From Pseudomonas sp. B21-048 (GTDB lineage: Bacteria; Pseudomonadota; Gammaproteobacteria; Pseudomonadales; Pseudomonadaceae), in contig NZ_CP087168.1 of NCBI RefSeq assembly GCF_024748615.1, forward strand, positions 3,410,001 through 3,474,000: a stretch of 64,000 bases of DNA. The letters are read 5' to 3'. A program made the translations under genes and the position numbers. Shown here one piece after another: positions 37,432 to 46,067 of this stretch; the stretch's first letter is position 1, and each line of letters opens with the position of its first letter. Below the pieces are notes generated by a model. It did no database searches and was not told the origin of the DNA. It saw only the letters and a program-made list of their open reading frames with translations.

Positions 37432-38391
37432 TCAATGGCGGCGTTTGAGGGTGTCCGATGGCAATTCGCCGAACTGTTTGCGGTAGCTGTCGGAGAACCG
37501 GCCCAAGTGCAGAAAGCCGTAATCCATGGCCACTTCCGTGACGTTGCGCACGTTGCAGGTCGGGTCGCTCAGATTGGCGTGAATACGTTCGAGCTTTTTC
37601 TGCCGGATGTAGTTTTTCGGCGTGTCCCCCGCGTTGCGCTCGAATAGCCCATACAGCGAACGCAGGCTCATCCGCGCCTGGCGCGCCAGTTCTTCACTGT
37701 CGATGTCCTGCTTGAGGTTGCACGCGATGTAATCGACCAGCGCCTCGAACGTGGCCGAGGGCGAGCCGGGATCGGTGCGGACGACGTTGGTCTTCATCAG
37801 GCTGAGCATTTTGCTGACAATGATCTGCGCGTAGTGCTCCTGCACGCGGGGAATCCGCTCGGTGGCTTCCGCCTCCTGGCAAATCATCGCCAGCAGACCG
37901 ACAAAACCTTCCAACTCGTTGAGCTGATATCGGTTCTCCAGAAACCGCACGCCCTGCCCCGGATACCGCCAGCGCTGCTCTTCGCACACCGACTCCAGCA
38001 GCCGCGAGGGGACTTTCAGGATGAATTTTTCGCAATCACTGGAATAGGTCAGATCCACCGGATCGTCGGGGTTGATCAGCAACAACTCGCCGGGCGCGAA
38101 GCAGTGTTCCTGACCATGGCTACGCCACAGACAGTTGCCGCGCAGCAGCACTTGCAAGTGATAAATGCTGTCCAGCGCGCCGGACGTGACCCGCACGCTG
38201 GCGCCGTAACTGATGCGGCACAGGTCAAGGCTGGCGAACTTGCGATGATCGAGGCTGGCCAGCGGCCGGCCGGCCCTGGGCATCTGGAGGCAATGATTGC
38301 CGACATGCTGATTGACGTAGCCCGATACCGCGTAGGGGTCGGCGTGGTCGAAGATTCTGCTGCGATGACTCAACCATTGCGCTTGCATCAT
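37432..38391 (-). CDS. benR: BenR, AraC/XylS-family activator of benzoate genes
   Basis: This 319-residue regulator has an N-terminal effector domain and a C-terminal AraC DNA-binding domain with two helix-turn-helices. The latter contains ELARQARMSLRSLYGLFERN and the signature-like VTEVAMDYGFLHLGRFSDSYRKQFGELPSDT. It lies directly upstream of benA on the same strand, separated by a REPIN and two matching XylS/BenR operator sites, so activation of benABCD by benzoate is well supported by context. Two adjacent ATGs (38391, 38388) are possible starts. Confidence 0.92.
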   Translation of the reverse strand: MMQAQWLSHRSRIFDHADPYAVSGYVNQHVGNHCLQMPRAGRPLASLDHRKFASLDLCRISYGASVRVTSGALDSIYHLQVLLRGNCLWRSHGQEHCFAPGELLLINPDDPVDLTYSSDCEKFILKVPSRLLESVCEEQRWRYPGQGVRFLENRYQLNELEGFVGLLAMICQEAEATERIPRVQEHYAQIIVSKMLSLMKTNVVRTDPGSPSATFEALVDYIACNLKQDIDSEELARQARMSLRSLYGLFERNAGDTPKNYIRQKKLERIHANLSDPTCNVRNVTEVAMDYGFLHLGRFSDSYRKQFGELPSDTLKRRH

Positions 38392-38455
38392 CGGATGACT
38401 CTCATTGTTGTTATCGGTGGCGCCGCCATTCTAGTGTCTTGGCCGAAACGCAGAA

Positions 38456-38489
38456 GGCCACAAGATAAACGGTCGGTTATCTCGTGGCC
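38456..38489 (-). terminator. Probable terminator of the catBCA message
   Basis: GGCCACGAGATAA pairs with TTATCTTGTGGCC with one mismatch across an eight-base loop. The minus-strand tail (TTCTGCGTTTC) is only moderately T-rich. It lies 21 bases after the catA stop and before benR. Confidence 0.65.
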
Positions 38490-38510
38490 CGGTTCGGCTG
38501 GTCGAGGAAA

Positions 38511-39440
38511 TCAGTCCTCGAGCGCGCGAACCCGTTCGTGGCGTTGCTGCTCCTCAGGCTGGGCAGACGACTGCAGCGTGAAGTCAAAATCGATTTCGGC
38601 AAAACGACCGCTCACGCCATGGGCCGCCGCACGCTGCGGATCATCGCTGAAGGTGATTTTGGCAATCAGCTCATCACGGGTGGCATAGGCGAAATCGTCA
38701 TGCAGGTACTGATCGCCATCGAGGTTGATCTGGGTGGTCAGGTGACGATGATCCGCTGCCGAAATGAAGAAGTGGATATGCGCCGGACGCTGGCCATGAC
38801 GGCCCAGTTGATCGAGCAATTGCTGGGTTGGACCGTCCGGCGGGCAACCGTAGCCCGACGGCACGATGCTGCGAAAACGATAACGCCCCTCGGCATCGGT
38901 GACGATACGACGACGCAGGTTGAATTCCGATTGCGTGGTGTCGAAGTACGAATAGGTGCCGCCGGTATTCGCGTGCCAGACATCCACCACCGCGCCGGCC
39001 AGCGGTTCGCCAGCGGTATTGCGCACCTGGCCTTGCATGAACAACACGACACCCGGATCGACGCCATCGTCCAGCCGCGCTTCGCTCTCCGACAGCGGCG
39101 CACCGGCCACATACAGCGGCCCTTCGATGGTTCGCGGTGTGCCGCCGGATTTACCGGCCTGCTCGTCTTCGGCGTCCATCAGCAGGTCGAGGTAATGTTC
39201 CAGACCGAGCCCGGCCACCACCAACCCGGCCTCTTGACGCGCACCCAGCACGTTGAGGTAGTTGACGGCTTTCCAGAATTCTTCCGGGGTTACGGCCAGG
39301 TCTTCGATGATGTTCACCGAATCGCGCAGGATGCGGTAAATCAGCGCCTTGACCCGTGGATCGCCGGCTTCGTTATGCAGACCGCTGGCGTCTTCGAGAA
39401 ACTTCTGGGCACTGGCAGTGTGGGAAATCTTGACGTTCAT
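38511..39440 (-). CDS. catA: Catechol 1,2-dioxygenase (intradiol)
   Basis: This 309-residue Fe(III) enzyme cleaves catechol to cis,cis-muconate. The first iron Tyr lies in LYVAGAP, and the second Tyr (GYGCPPDGPTQQLL) and two His ligands (RPAHIHFF) in the C-terminal half. An N-terminal helical linker domain of about 100 residues is typical. It is the third gene after catB and catC, 55 bases after catC. Confidence 0.96.
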   Translation of the reverse strand: MNVKISHTASAQKFLEDASGLHNEAGDPRVKALIYRILRDSVNIIEDLAVTPEEFWKAVNYLNVLGARQEAGLVVAGLGLEHYLDLLMDAEDEQAGKSGGTPRTIEGPLYVAGAPLSESEARLDDGVDPGVVLFMQGQVRNTAGEPLAGAVVDVWHANTGGTYSYFDTTQSEFNLRRRIVTDAEGRYRFRSIVPSGYGCPPDGPTQQLLDQLGRHGQRPAHIHFFISAADHRHLTTQINLDGDQYLHDDFAYATRDELIAKITFSDDPQRAAAHGVSGRFAEIDFDFTLQSSAQPEEQQRHERVRALED

Positions 39441-39495
39441 TTTGGTGGGTTCCTCATCTTGTCATTATTAGCCTAGCGAACTGAACAGGCTGGGT

Positions 39496-39786
39496 TCAGC
39501 GGTCATCCTCGCGAATGGAAGAAGGATGCCGGCACATCGCGGTGACTTCGATCGCCATGTACGGGTACAGCGGCAATTGCATCAGCAGGTCGTGCAGTTC
39601 CTGAACGCTGTCGACATCGAACACGCTGTAATTGGCGTAGAGCCCGGCGATGCGCCACAGATGACGCCACTTGCCTTGCTCTTGCAGGCGCTGGGCCAGG
39701 GCTTTTTCGTCGGCCTTGAGCTGAGCGGCACGTTCCGGGTTCATGTCGACCGGTAAATTCACAGTCATTTTTACGTGAAACAGCAT
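39496..39786 (-). CDS. catC: Muconolactone delta-isomerase
   Basis: This 96-residue enzyme converts muconolactone to beta-ketoadipate enol-lactone. The start MLFHVKMTVNLPVDM and the segment LADEKALAQRLQEQGKWRHLW-like (here KADEKALAQRLQEQGKWRHL) are signatures of CatC. GGAGGGCATC precedes ATG. It follows catB by ten bases and precedes catA. Confidence 0.96.
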   Translation of the reverse strand: MLFHVKMTVNLPVDMNPERAAQLKADEKALAQRLQEQGKWRHLWRIAGLYANYSVFDVDSVQELHDLLMQLPLYPYMAIEVTAMCRHPSSIREDDR

Positions 39787-39796
39787 GATGCCCTCC

Positions 39797-40957
39797 TCAG
39801 GCTGGATGAACGGCAGTGGATAGGACGGTGGATACTTTGTCCCGACGGAAAAACGCCAGGCGCTCTTCATCCAGGCTTAAACCCAGCCCCGGTGTTTGCG
39901 GCACGTGCAGTTGGAAATCGCGGTAGACCAATGGCTCGCTGAGGATGTCTTCGGTGAGCAGCAGCGGGCCGAACAATTCGGTGTCCCAGCCCAGTGTGTT
40001 CAGCGTGACAAAAGCATGGGCCGAGGCCAGCGTGCCAATACCGCCTTCGAGCATGGTGCCGCCGTACAGGCCGATACCGGCCGCCTCGGCAATCGCGGCG
40101 GTTCGCAGCACGGCGCGTGGGCCGCCGTTCTTGGCGATTTTCAAAGCGAATACCGAAGCCGCGCCTTCGCGGGCCAGGTTGAAGGCATCTTCCACGCACT
40201 CGATGGATTCGTCGGCCATGATCGGCGCCGGGCTCACGGCATTCAGGCGCACCATGCCGGCGCGGTTATTGCGCGAGATCGGTTGTTCGATCAGGTCGAT
40301 GCCGTTGCTGCCGAGGATCCGGCAGGCCCGCAGGGCGACCGCTTCGTCCCAGGCCTGATTGACATCGACCCGCACGCTGGCGCGATCACCCAGCGCCTTT
40401 TTGATCGCAATGACGTGGGCCAGGTCGCGATTGACCTCGCCCGCGCCAATTTTCAGCTTGAAGATCCGGTGGCGGCGCAGGTCAAGCATTTGTTCCGCTT
40501 CGGCGATGTCCTTGGCGGTGTCGCCGCTGGCCAGCGTCCAGGCCACCGGCAGCGCATCGCGAACACGGCCACCCAGCAGTTCGCTGACCGGCAGACCCAG
40601 GCGCTTGCCTTGGGCGTCGAGCAAGGCGCTTTCAATACCCGATTTGGCGAAGGTGTTGCCGCGAATGCTGCGCTCCAGACGCAACATCGAAGCATTCACA
40701 TTGCCACTGTCCTGGCCAATCAACAGCGGCGCGAAGTGTTTGTCAATGTTGGTCTTGATGCTGTCCGGGCTTTCATTGCCATAAGCCAGACCGCCAATGG
40801 TGGTCGACTCGCCAACCCCTTCAATGCCGTCGGCACAGCGCACACGAATGATCACCAGGGTCTGGTTCTGCATGGTGTGCATCGCCAGCTTGTGCGGGCG
40901 AATGGTCGGCAGATCGACGATGATCGTTTCGATCGATTCAATGGCAGTTGCACGCAT
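39797..40957 (-). CDS. catB: Muconate cycloisomerase
   Basis: This 386-residue enolase-superfamily enzyme turns cis,cis-muconate into muconolactone with Mn2+. The catalytic KxK lies in FKLKIGA, metal ligands in RVDVNQAWDE, IDLIEQPI and IMADESIE, and the second Lys in ALKIAKNGG. It ends with a short tail (about 12 residues) beyond the usual C-terminus. The start MRATAIESIE was chosen because the reading frame upstream runs through the divergent promoter. Confidence 0.95.
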   Translation of the reverse strand: MRATAIESIETIIVDLPTIRPHKLAMHTMQNQTLVIIRVRCADGIEGVGESTTIGGLAYGNESPDSIKTNIDKHFAPLLIGQDSGNVNASMLRLERSIRGNTFAKSGIESALLDAQGKRLGLPVSELLGGRVRDALPVAWTLASGDTAKDIAEAEQMLDLRRHRIFKLKIGAGEVNRDLAHVIAIKKALGDRASVRVDVNQAWDEAVALRACRILGSNGIDLIEQPISRNNRAGMVRLNAVSPAPIMADESIECVEDAFNLAREGAASVFALKIAKNGGPRAVLRTAAIAEAAGIGLYGGTMLEGGIGTLASAHAFVTLNTLGWDTELFGPLLLTEDILSEPLVYRDFQLHVPQTPGLGLSLDEERLAFFRRDKVSTVLSTAVHPA

Positions 40958-41021
40958 GTCGATACCCGTCAGGTTCTTAAAGTTCTGGAACGGATTCTCG
41001 TACGGCTTTTTCCGGGCGGCC

Positions 41022-41058
41022 AATATAGAATTGGTCTGGCTCGATACCTTAAAGGTAT
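41022..41058 (-). promoter_or_regulatory. catB promoter with CatR-type operator
   Basis: ATACCTTAAAGGTAT (41044-41058) is a perfect 7-1-7 palindrome with the T-N11-A core of LysR-type operators, located between catB and the divergent catR. On the minus strand TATATT (41022-41027) is a good -10 for catB. CatR binding here, activated by cis,cis-muconate, is inferred from the family. Confidence 0.75.
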
Positions 41059-41084
41059 TTAACAGATCAACGTTCGGAGGCTCC

Positions 41085-41987
41085 ATGGAACTGCGTCATC
41101 TGCGGTATTTTCAGGTGCTGGCTCAAACCCTCAACTTCACTCGCGCCGCCGAACTGCTGCACATCGCCCAACCGCCGCTGAGCCGGCAGATTCAGCAGCT
41201 GGAAGACGAACTCGGGGTGCTTCTGCTGGAGCGCGGCCGACCGCTGAAGCTGACCGACGCCGGGCGTTTTTTCCATGAACATTCCACCGCCCTGCTCGAA
41301 CAATTGGGCAAGGTCTGTGACAACACACGGCGGATCGGTTTGGGCGAAAAAACCTGGCTGGGCATCGGCTTTGCGCCCTCGACACTCTATGGCGTGCTGC
41401 CGGAACTGATTCGCCGACTGCGCAGCGGCGAGCCGCTGGCGCTGGAATTGGGGCTCTCGGAAATGACCACGCTGCAACAGGTGCAAGCACTCAAGGCCGG
41501 GCGCATCGACATTGGTTTCGGGCGAATCCGCATCGACGACCCGGCAATCATCCAGACTGTTTTGACTGAAGACCGGCTGGTCGCCGCCCTGCCCGCCGGT
41601 CATCCATTACTGGCCGGGCCGATCAGCCTTCATGACCTGGCAAAAGAACCCTTCGTGCTCTACCCCGGCAACCCGCGGCCCAGCTACGCCGACCACGTGA
41701 TCGCGTTATTCGAATCCTATGGCGTGCACATCAAGGTGGCGCAATGGACCAACGAGCTGCAAACAGCAATCGGTTTGGTAGGTGCGGGAATCGGGGTGAC
41801 GTTGGTACCGGCGTCAGTACAATTGCTGCACCGCGACGACATCGGCTTCACCCCGGTGCGGGAAGACAACGCCACTTCGCCGATCATCCTCAGCCGGCGC
41901 GTGGGCGATGTATCGCCGGGGTTGAATCATTGTTTGCAGATGATCGATGAACTGCTGCCCAATCAATCGTCCGGCATCGTTCAGTGA
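41085..41987 (+). CDS. catR: CatR, LysR-family activator of cat genes
   Basis: This 300-residue LysR-type regulator has an N-terminal winged HTH (MELRHLRYFQVLAQTLNFTR, then AAELLHIAQPPLSRQIQQLE) and a PBP-like effector domain. The CatR subgroup responds to cis,cis-muconate. It is transcribed away from catB with a 127-base gap that holds the palindromic operator. CGGAGGCTCC precedes ATG. Its last seven bases overlap the convergent deacetylase gene. Confidence 0.95.
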   Translation: MELRHLRYFQVLAQTLNFTRAAELLHIAQPPLSRQIQQLEDELGVLLLERGRPLKLTDAGRFFHEHSTALLEQLGKVCDNTRRIGLGEKTWLGIGFAPSTLYGVLPELIRRLRSGEPLALELGLSEMTTLQQVQALKAGRIDIGFGRIRIDDPAIIQTVLTEDRLVAALPAGHPLLAGPISLHDLAKEPFVLYPGNPRPSYADHVIALFESYGVHIKVAQWTNELQTAIGLVGAGIGVTLVPASVQLLHRDDIGFTPVREDNATSPIILSRRVGDVSPGLNHCLQMIDELLPNQSSGIVQ

Positions 41988-42880
41988 GCATCCCCGTCCC
42001 ACAACCAGTTCCAGATCCCTGGCAACTCAACCGCCTCGGAACTGTCACGGACCGTACGCGCCATGGCCGCCCGCTGCAGCGCTGCCGTGTCGTCGTAAAA
42101 TGCTTTCTGCGCCGTGACCAGACCTGCGGCATTGGCACTGTCGAGGAGGATTTGCAGGTATTCGCGGGTATGCCGGGCGGTGTAACGATTCAGGTCGTGA
42201 AAGGTCACCACCACCGGAATCACCCCATCCACCACCGGCAACTCGCCAAGAGCGATGCGTTCGCGGACTTCGGACAGTTGCCGTAGCAAATTGGCCCTGC
42301 GACGAGGGCTGGCGTTGAAACCCCAGATCTTGCCGTCATTGGCGCTCAGGTCGGTCAGCAGCACGTGCATGCCATGTTGTTGATAGGCCGCGAAGGTGCG
42401 CTTGTCGTAATTCCAGAAGGGCGGACGCACCAGGGTCGGCGAGGCTTGGGTAATCGCGGCAATGTCTGCGCTGCCGTTGCTGAGCGACTGTTCCAGTTCT
42501 TCCGGGTCCAGCGAACGATGATTGGTGTGATGGGGCGTGGCGGTGTGGAAGCCCAACAGGTGACCTTCGGTATGCTCGCGACGCATGATCTGCCGGCCCA
42601 TGTCACTGCCACCGGCTGCGGATGCCCGGGTCTGCAGGAAAAACACCGCTTTAATGTCCGATTGCAGCGGATTACGCGCGAGGCTGTCGAGTACGGTGAC
42701 GGTCGGGTTGTAAAAGCCGGACGCGCTGGGCCCGTCATCAAAGGTCAGCAGAAAGCGGATAGGTGCTTGCGCGCGCAAACGTTGTTGTGTCTGCGGCGTC
42801 ATTTCAATGGGCGCGGCGATGCAGCCAAACAGGCCGACTGCAATGGCGAATGCGGAGAAAACCTTGACCAACTGCTTCAT
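41981..42880 (-). CDS. Polysaccharide deacetylase lipoprotein (NodB-like)
   Basis: This 299-residue protein has a lipoprotein signal with lipobox FGC (about Cys20) and a NodB-type carbohydrate esterase 4 domain. TFDDGPSASGF is motif 1 and HTEGHLLGFHTATPHHTNH motif 2 (metal His). RPPFWNYD is motif 3 and VVVTFHDLNRYTARH a later catalytic His region. It should deacetylate N-acetylated sugars in the envelope; the substrate is unknown. The start MKQLVKVFSA follows AAGGCAAAAC. It converges with catR and has no evident operon partner. Confidence 0.88.
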   Translation of the reverse strand: MKQLVKVFSAFAIAVGLFGCIAAPIEMTPQTQQRLRAQAPIRFLLTFDDGPSASGFYNPTVTVLDSLARNPLQSDIKAVFFLQTRASAAGGSDMGRQIMRREHTEGHLLGFHTATPHHTNHRSLDPEELEQSLSNGSADIAAITQASPTLVRPPFWNYDKRTFAAYQQHGMHVLLTDLSANDGKIWGFNASPRRRANLLRQLSEVRERIALGELPVVDGVIPVVVTFHDLNRYTARHTREYLQILLDSANAAGLVTAQKAFYDDTAALQRAAMARTVRDSSEAVELPGIWNWLWDGDAH

Positions 42881-43099
42881 GTTTTGCCTTGGACCAGACC
42901 TTGCGGTCATCATGTTTAATGGCAAAATTCCCTCGCCCATTCATCCTTCGACCGACCCGCAGATCGCTGCGAGCCGAGGTTGGATAAGGGTACACAGTGT
43001 TTGGTTCCAGCGCTCGCTTGTACAGGTGATGCATTTCAGGCAGTGGACACTAAAAAAAACCGCTATCCATGGCGGGGCTTTTGGGGATGTGCGACCCGA

Positions 43100-43258
43100 T
43101 CAGGGTTTCAGCGGGCGCTCCTGGTCGCGGTCCGACAGCTCTTTACCGTCATCAGGGTGCTTCCAGTCCGGCGTCGAACGCCTCTGCTGCTCGAGTTCTT
43201 CCTCCGTCGGTTCATCGATGTCCTCATCCGGGTCCGGACGCTTTGGTTCAGTGGCCAT
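43100..43258 (-). CDS. Small acidic 52-residue protein
   Basis: This short frame begins MATEPKRPDPDEDIDEPTEE and ends DRDQERPLKP. AAGGAGGTGTGGAC, a near-perfect ribosome site, precedes its ATG. It is rich in Asp, Glu, Pro and Arg and looks intrinsically disordered. The longer overlapping frames in this region have no ribosome site. Function is unknown; the strong translation signal and clean composition support it as a real gene. Confidence 0.68.
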   Translation of the reverse strand: MATEPKRPDPDEDIDEPTEEELEQQRRSTPDWKHPDDGKELSDRDQERPLKP

Positions 43259-43326
43259 GTCCACACCTCCTTCCTCAAAGGATTAGTCATCTGTTTTAAG
43301 CGTAGAACAGTTTCGGATGGGACGAC

Positions 43327-43641
43327 TCACAGCCACCACCGCAGGAAAAAGAAGAACCCCATGCTCAACAACATGCTGAGCAGGGTGTTGCGGGTGTAAA
43401 GCACCAGGCCCACGGCCACCAGCGAACTGATCAGGTACGGATTGTCCCACTGCAGATTCAACTGCTTGTCAGGCATGAACACGATGGGCCCGCAGATTGC
43501 TGTAAGCATGCCCGGCACCGCGAAACCGAGGAACTGCCGGGCATTGCTGCTCAAGCGCACCGGCAGCCGAGGCTCGAGGAACACGTAGCGGTTGAGGAAC
43601 ACCAGCAGGCCCATCCCGATAATCACAGCCCAGACCATCAT
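43327..43641 (-). CDS. azlD: AzlD-family branched-chain amino acid exporter subunit
   Basis: This 104-residue protein has four transmembrane segments and belongs to the AzlD family (small partner of AzlC). The segment FLGFAVPGMLTAICGPIVF is characteristic. The start MMVWAVIIGMG overlaps the azlC stop (43638-43641), so the pair is translationally coupled. The AzlCD pair exports branched-chain amino acids; the exact substrate here is inferred. Confidence 0.87.
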   Translation of the reverse strand: MMVWAVIIGMGLLVFLNRYVFLEPRLPVRLSSNARQFLGFAVPGMLTAICGPIVFMPDKQLNLQWDNPYLISSLVAVGLVLYTRNTLLSMLLSMGFFFFLRWWL

Positions 43642-44336
43642 GTGCGCCCCACATAGAGTTTGTTGCAGATAAAGCCTGCGGTCATGCCCGCCAACCCCGA
43701 CAACACCAGCGCCGAGCCCCATTGCCAATAGCTGAACAGCACCGAACAGAACAGCGAGACCGCCACGCAAACCACTGTCGGAACGTTACGCACCACCGGC
43801 GTGATCAAGGCGATAAAGGTCGCCGCGATGGAGAAATCCAGCCCCAGGTGTTCAAGGCCCGGAATGCTGCTGCCCAGCACAATGCCCGCCAGGGTGAAGA
43901 GGTTCCACGCGATATAAAACGTCAGGCCCACGCCCAAGGCGTACCAGCGGTTGAACTGCTGTTTGTCATGCTGACTGGTCAGAGCGAACAACTCGTCGGT
44001 GAGCAAAAAGCCCAGGCCCACACGCCAGCGGCCCGGCAACGGGGAAATCGCCGAACGCATACTCATCCCGTAAAGCAGATGCTGGGAGGTCAGCAACAGC
44101 GTGGTCAACAGAATCGAAAAGACCCCGGCGCCGCCCTTGAGCATGCCGATGGCGACCAATTGCGCCGCGCCGGCAAACACGATGCTCGACAGCCCTTGGC
44201 CTTGCAGCGGTGTGAGATTGGCCTCGATGGCCATGGAGCCGGCCAGCAACCCCCAAGGCGCGGTCGCCAGGGACAACGGCATGATGGCCGCGGCACCGCG
44301 AAGGAATGCACTGCGCGGCATGAGTGAGTTGGACAT
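43638..44336 (-). CDS. azlC: AzlC-family branched-chain amino acid exporter subunit
   Basis: This 232-residue protein has about seven hydrophobic segments and begins MSNSLMPRSAFLRGAAAIMP. The AzlC signature region SSIVFAGAAQLVAIGML and the following LLTSQHLLYGMSMR are present. It is the large subunit of the two-component AzlCD/YgaZH exporter. The downstream azlD overlaps its stop. Confidence 0.9.
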   Translation of the reverse strand: MSNSLMPRSAFLRGAAAIMPLSLATAPWGLLAGSMAIEANLTPLQGQGLSSIVFAGAAQLVAIGMLKGGAGVFSILLTTLLLTSQHLLYGMSMRSAISPLPGRWRVGLGFLLTDELFALTSQHDKQQFNRWYALGVGLTFYIAWNLFTLAGIVLGSSIPGLEHLGLDFSIAATFIALITPVVRNVPTVVCVAVSLFCSVLFSYWQWGSALVLSGLAGMTAGFICNKLYVGRT

Positions 44337-44729
44337 AACGCTCTACAAACAGGGAAAGACCCCAGACTGTGCCAGCAGTCGCGATGGATGGCTTGAACAA
44401 TCTTGCGCACTTGCCCGCAACCGCTGCTGATTTTCGAGATTGACAAACATCGCGCCGACTTTTAAAACTGAGCACCTCATTCAGGGTGTCAGCAAGCATG
44501 TCCGCAACCTTCAACCTCAACACTGTCGTCATTGGCTTGAATGCCAAGGCGCAAGGTTGCGTTGCGCACGCCCTTAAATCGAAGAAACAGTCGCTCATGT
44601 GACCGGGGCGCGCTGTCCCGTCAGATGAGCTGACAGGACATTGAGCGCGGCGGACACTCCCTCCTTCTTGCTGACTTCCTTCTACGCTGCTGACGGTGAC
44701 GACATCGGTCAACCATCAGGAGAAAGTGC
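44337..44729. other. Intergenic region between azlC and the DHDPS-family gene
   Basis: This 393-base divergent interval has no convincing gene: reading frames here lack ribosome sites and mirror each other on the two strands. It must hold the promoters of azlCD and of the plus-strand gene at 44730. No strong regulatory motif or repeat was recognised. Confidence 0.5.
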
Positions 44730-45605
44730 ATGTCATCGTTTCAAGGTATCTGGGTTCCCATCGTTACGCCGTTTCACCATGGCGCGATCGACTTCGCCGG
44801 GTTGCGTCGGCTGGTCAGTCATCTGCTGGAAAAAGGCGTCGATGGCATAGTGGTCTGCGGCACCACCGGGGAAGCCGCGGCGCTGGGCAAACAGGAGCAA
44901 CTGGCCGTGCTCGATGCGGTGCTGGAACAGGTTTCGCCAGAACGTGTGGTTATGGGCCTGGCCAGCAACAACCTTGCCGAGTTGCTGCAATTTCAAAGTG
45001 AAATCCTGAAACGTCCTCTGGCGGGTTTGCTGGTTCCACCGCCGTACTACATCCGCCCGTCCCAGGCCGGCCTTGAAGCCTTTTTCAAGACCGTCGCCGA
45101 TGCTTCCAGCGTCCCGGTCATTCTCTACGACATTCCCTATCGCACCGGCATAGCCTTTGAGCAGGCAACCTTGCTCCGGATCGTCGCCCACGAGCGGATC
45201 GTCGCGATCAAGGACTGCGGCGGCAATCCAGCCACCACGCTTGCGCTGCTCTCCAGCGGCAAAGTCGACGTGCTGTGCGGTGAAGACCACCAGATCTTCG
45301 GCGCTTTGTGTCTGGGTGCCAAAGGCGCGATTGCCGCCTCGGCCCATGTTCATCCCGAGCTGTTCGTGACGTTGTATCAACACATCCGCGACAACCAGTT
45401 AGCGGCCGGCCGAACGACCTTCTTCCAGTTGCTGCCGCTGATTCAAAGCCTGTTCATCGAGCCCAATCCCGCCCCGGTGAAAACCGCCCTGGCCCTTGAA
45501 GGGTTGATCCACGACGAGCTGCGCGCGCCGATGCAATGCAGCAGCGAAGCCACGACGGCGCGCTTGAAAGAAGTACTGGCAGTGCTCGAAAACAGCAATC
45601 GATAG
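44730..45605 (+). CDS. Dihydrodipicolinate synthase-family protein
   Basis: This 291-residue TIM-barrel class I aldolase is of the DapA/NanA type. GTTGEAAAL supplies the carboxylate-binding Thr pair, the catalytic Tyr lies in LYDIPYRTG and the Schiff-base Lys in IVAIKDCGG. GCNP-like substrate positions cannot decide between true dihydrodipicolinate synthase and a related lyase. It stands alone rather than with lysine genes. The ribosome site CAGGAGAAAGTGC precedes ATG. Confidence 0.85.
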   Translation: MSSFQGIWVPIVTPFHHGAIDFAGLRRLVSHLLEKGVDGIVVCGTTGEAAALGKQEQLAVLDAVLEQVSPERVVMGLASNNLAELLQFQSEILKRPLAGLLVPPPYYIRPSQAGLEAFFKTVADASSVPVILYDIPYRTGIAFEQATLLRIVAHERIVAIKDCGGNPATTLALLSSGKVDVLCGEDHQIFGALCLGAKGAIAASAHVHPELFVTLYQHIRDNQLAAGRTTFFQLLPLIQSLFIEPNPAPVKTALALEGLIHDELRAPMQCSSEATTARLKEVLAVLENSNR

Positions 45606-45665
45606 AGCACACGCGCCCAGCCCGAGTACCATGGAGCGATTCACATAACGCGTCAGGGAGTCGAC

Positions 45666-46052
45666 ATGCTTTACCGAATCGCCGCCGACGGGCTGGTGCT
45701 GTCTCACTTGCTGTTCATTCTGTTCGTGCTGTTCGGCGGGCTGCTGGTGCTCAAATGGCGCCACCTGGTCTGGTGGCACCTGCCCGCCGCCGCATGGGGC
45801 GTGATCGTGGAAGTTTTCCACCTGAGGTGCCCACTCACCGAATGGGAAAACCTCATGCGCCATGCGGCCGGGCAAACCGGTTACAGCGGCGGTTTTATTG
45901 AACGTTACGTGTGGCCGATGATTTATCCGGCCGGGCTGACACCCACGATCCAGCTGGCGCTGGGCAGCGTGGTGCTCGCGCTCAACGTGCTGATTTACCT
46001 GCGGCTGATTCGCTTATGGAAGCTGCGACACTCGACTCGTTCAGGGCAGTGA
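45666..46052 (+). CDS. DUF2784 membrane protein
   Basis: This 128-residue protein has about four transmembrane helices. It contains LADGLVLSHLLFILFVLFGGL-like features (here IAADGLVLSHLLFILFVLFG) and CPLTEWENLMRHAAG, typical of DUF2784 proteins. Function is unknown. It starts 60 bases after the DHDPS-family gene, with AGGGAGTCGAC upstream of ATG. It converges with the diguanylate cyclase gene, leaving only 15 bases between them. Confidence 0.85.
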   Translation: MLYRIAADGLVLSHLLFILFVLFGGLLVLKWRHLVWWHLPAAAWGVIVEVFHLRCPLTEWENLMRHAAGQTGYSGGFIERYVWPMIYPAGLTPTIQLALGSVVLALNVLIYLRLIRLWKLRHSTRSGQ

Positions 46053-46067
46053 CCAGTCGGGCTGAAC

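Noticed and set aside
35828..41062. Long plus-strand frames opposite benA and catB
   Set aside because: They are antisense shadows of clear enzymes, without homology or start signals.
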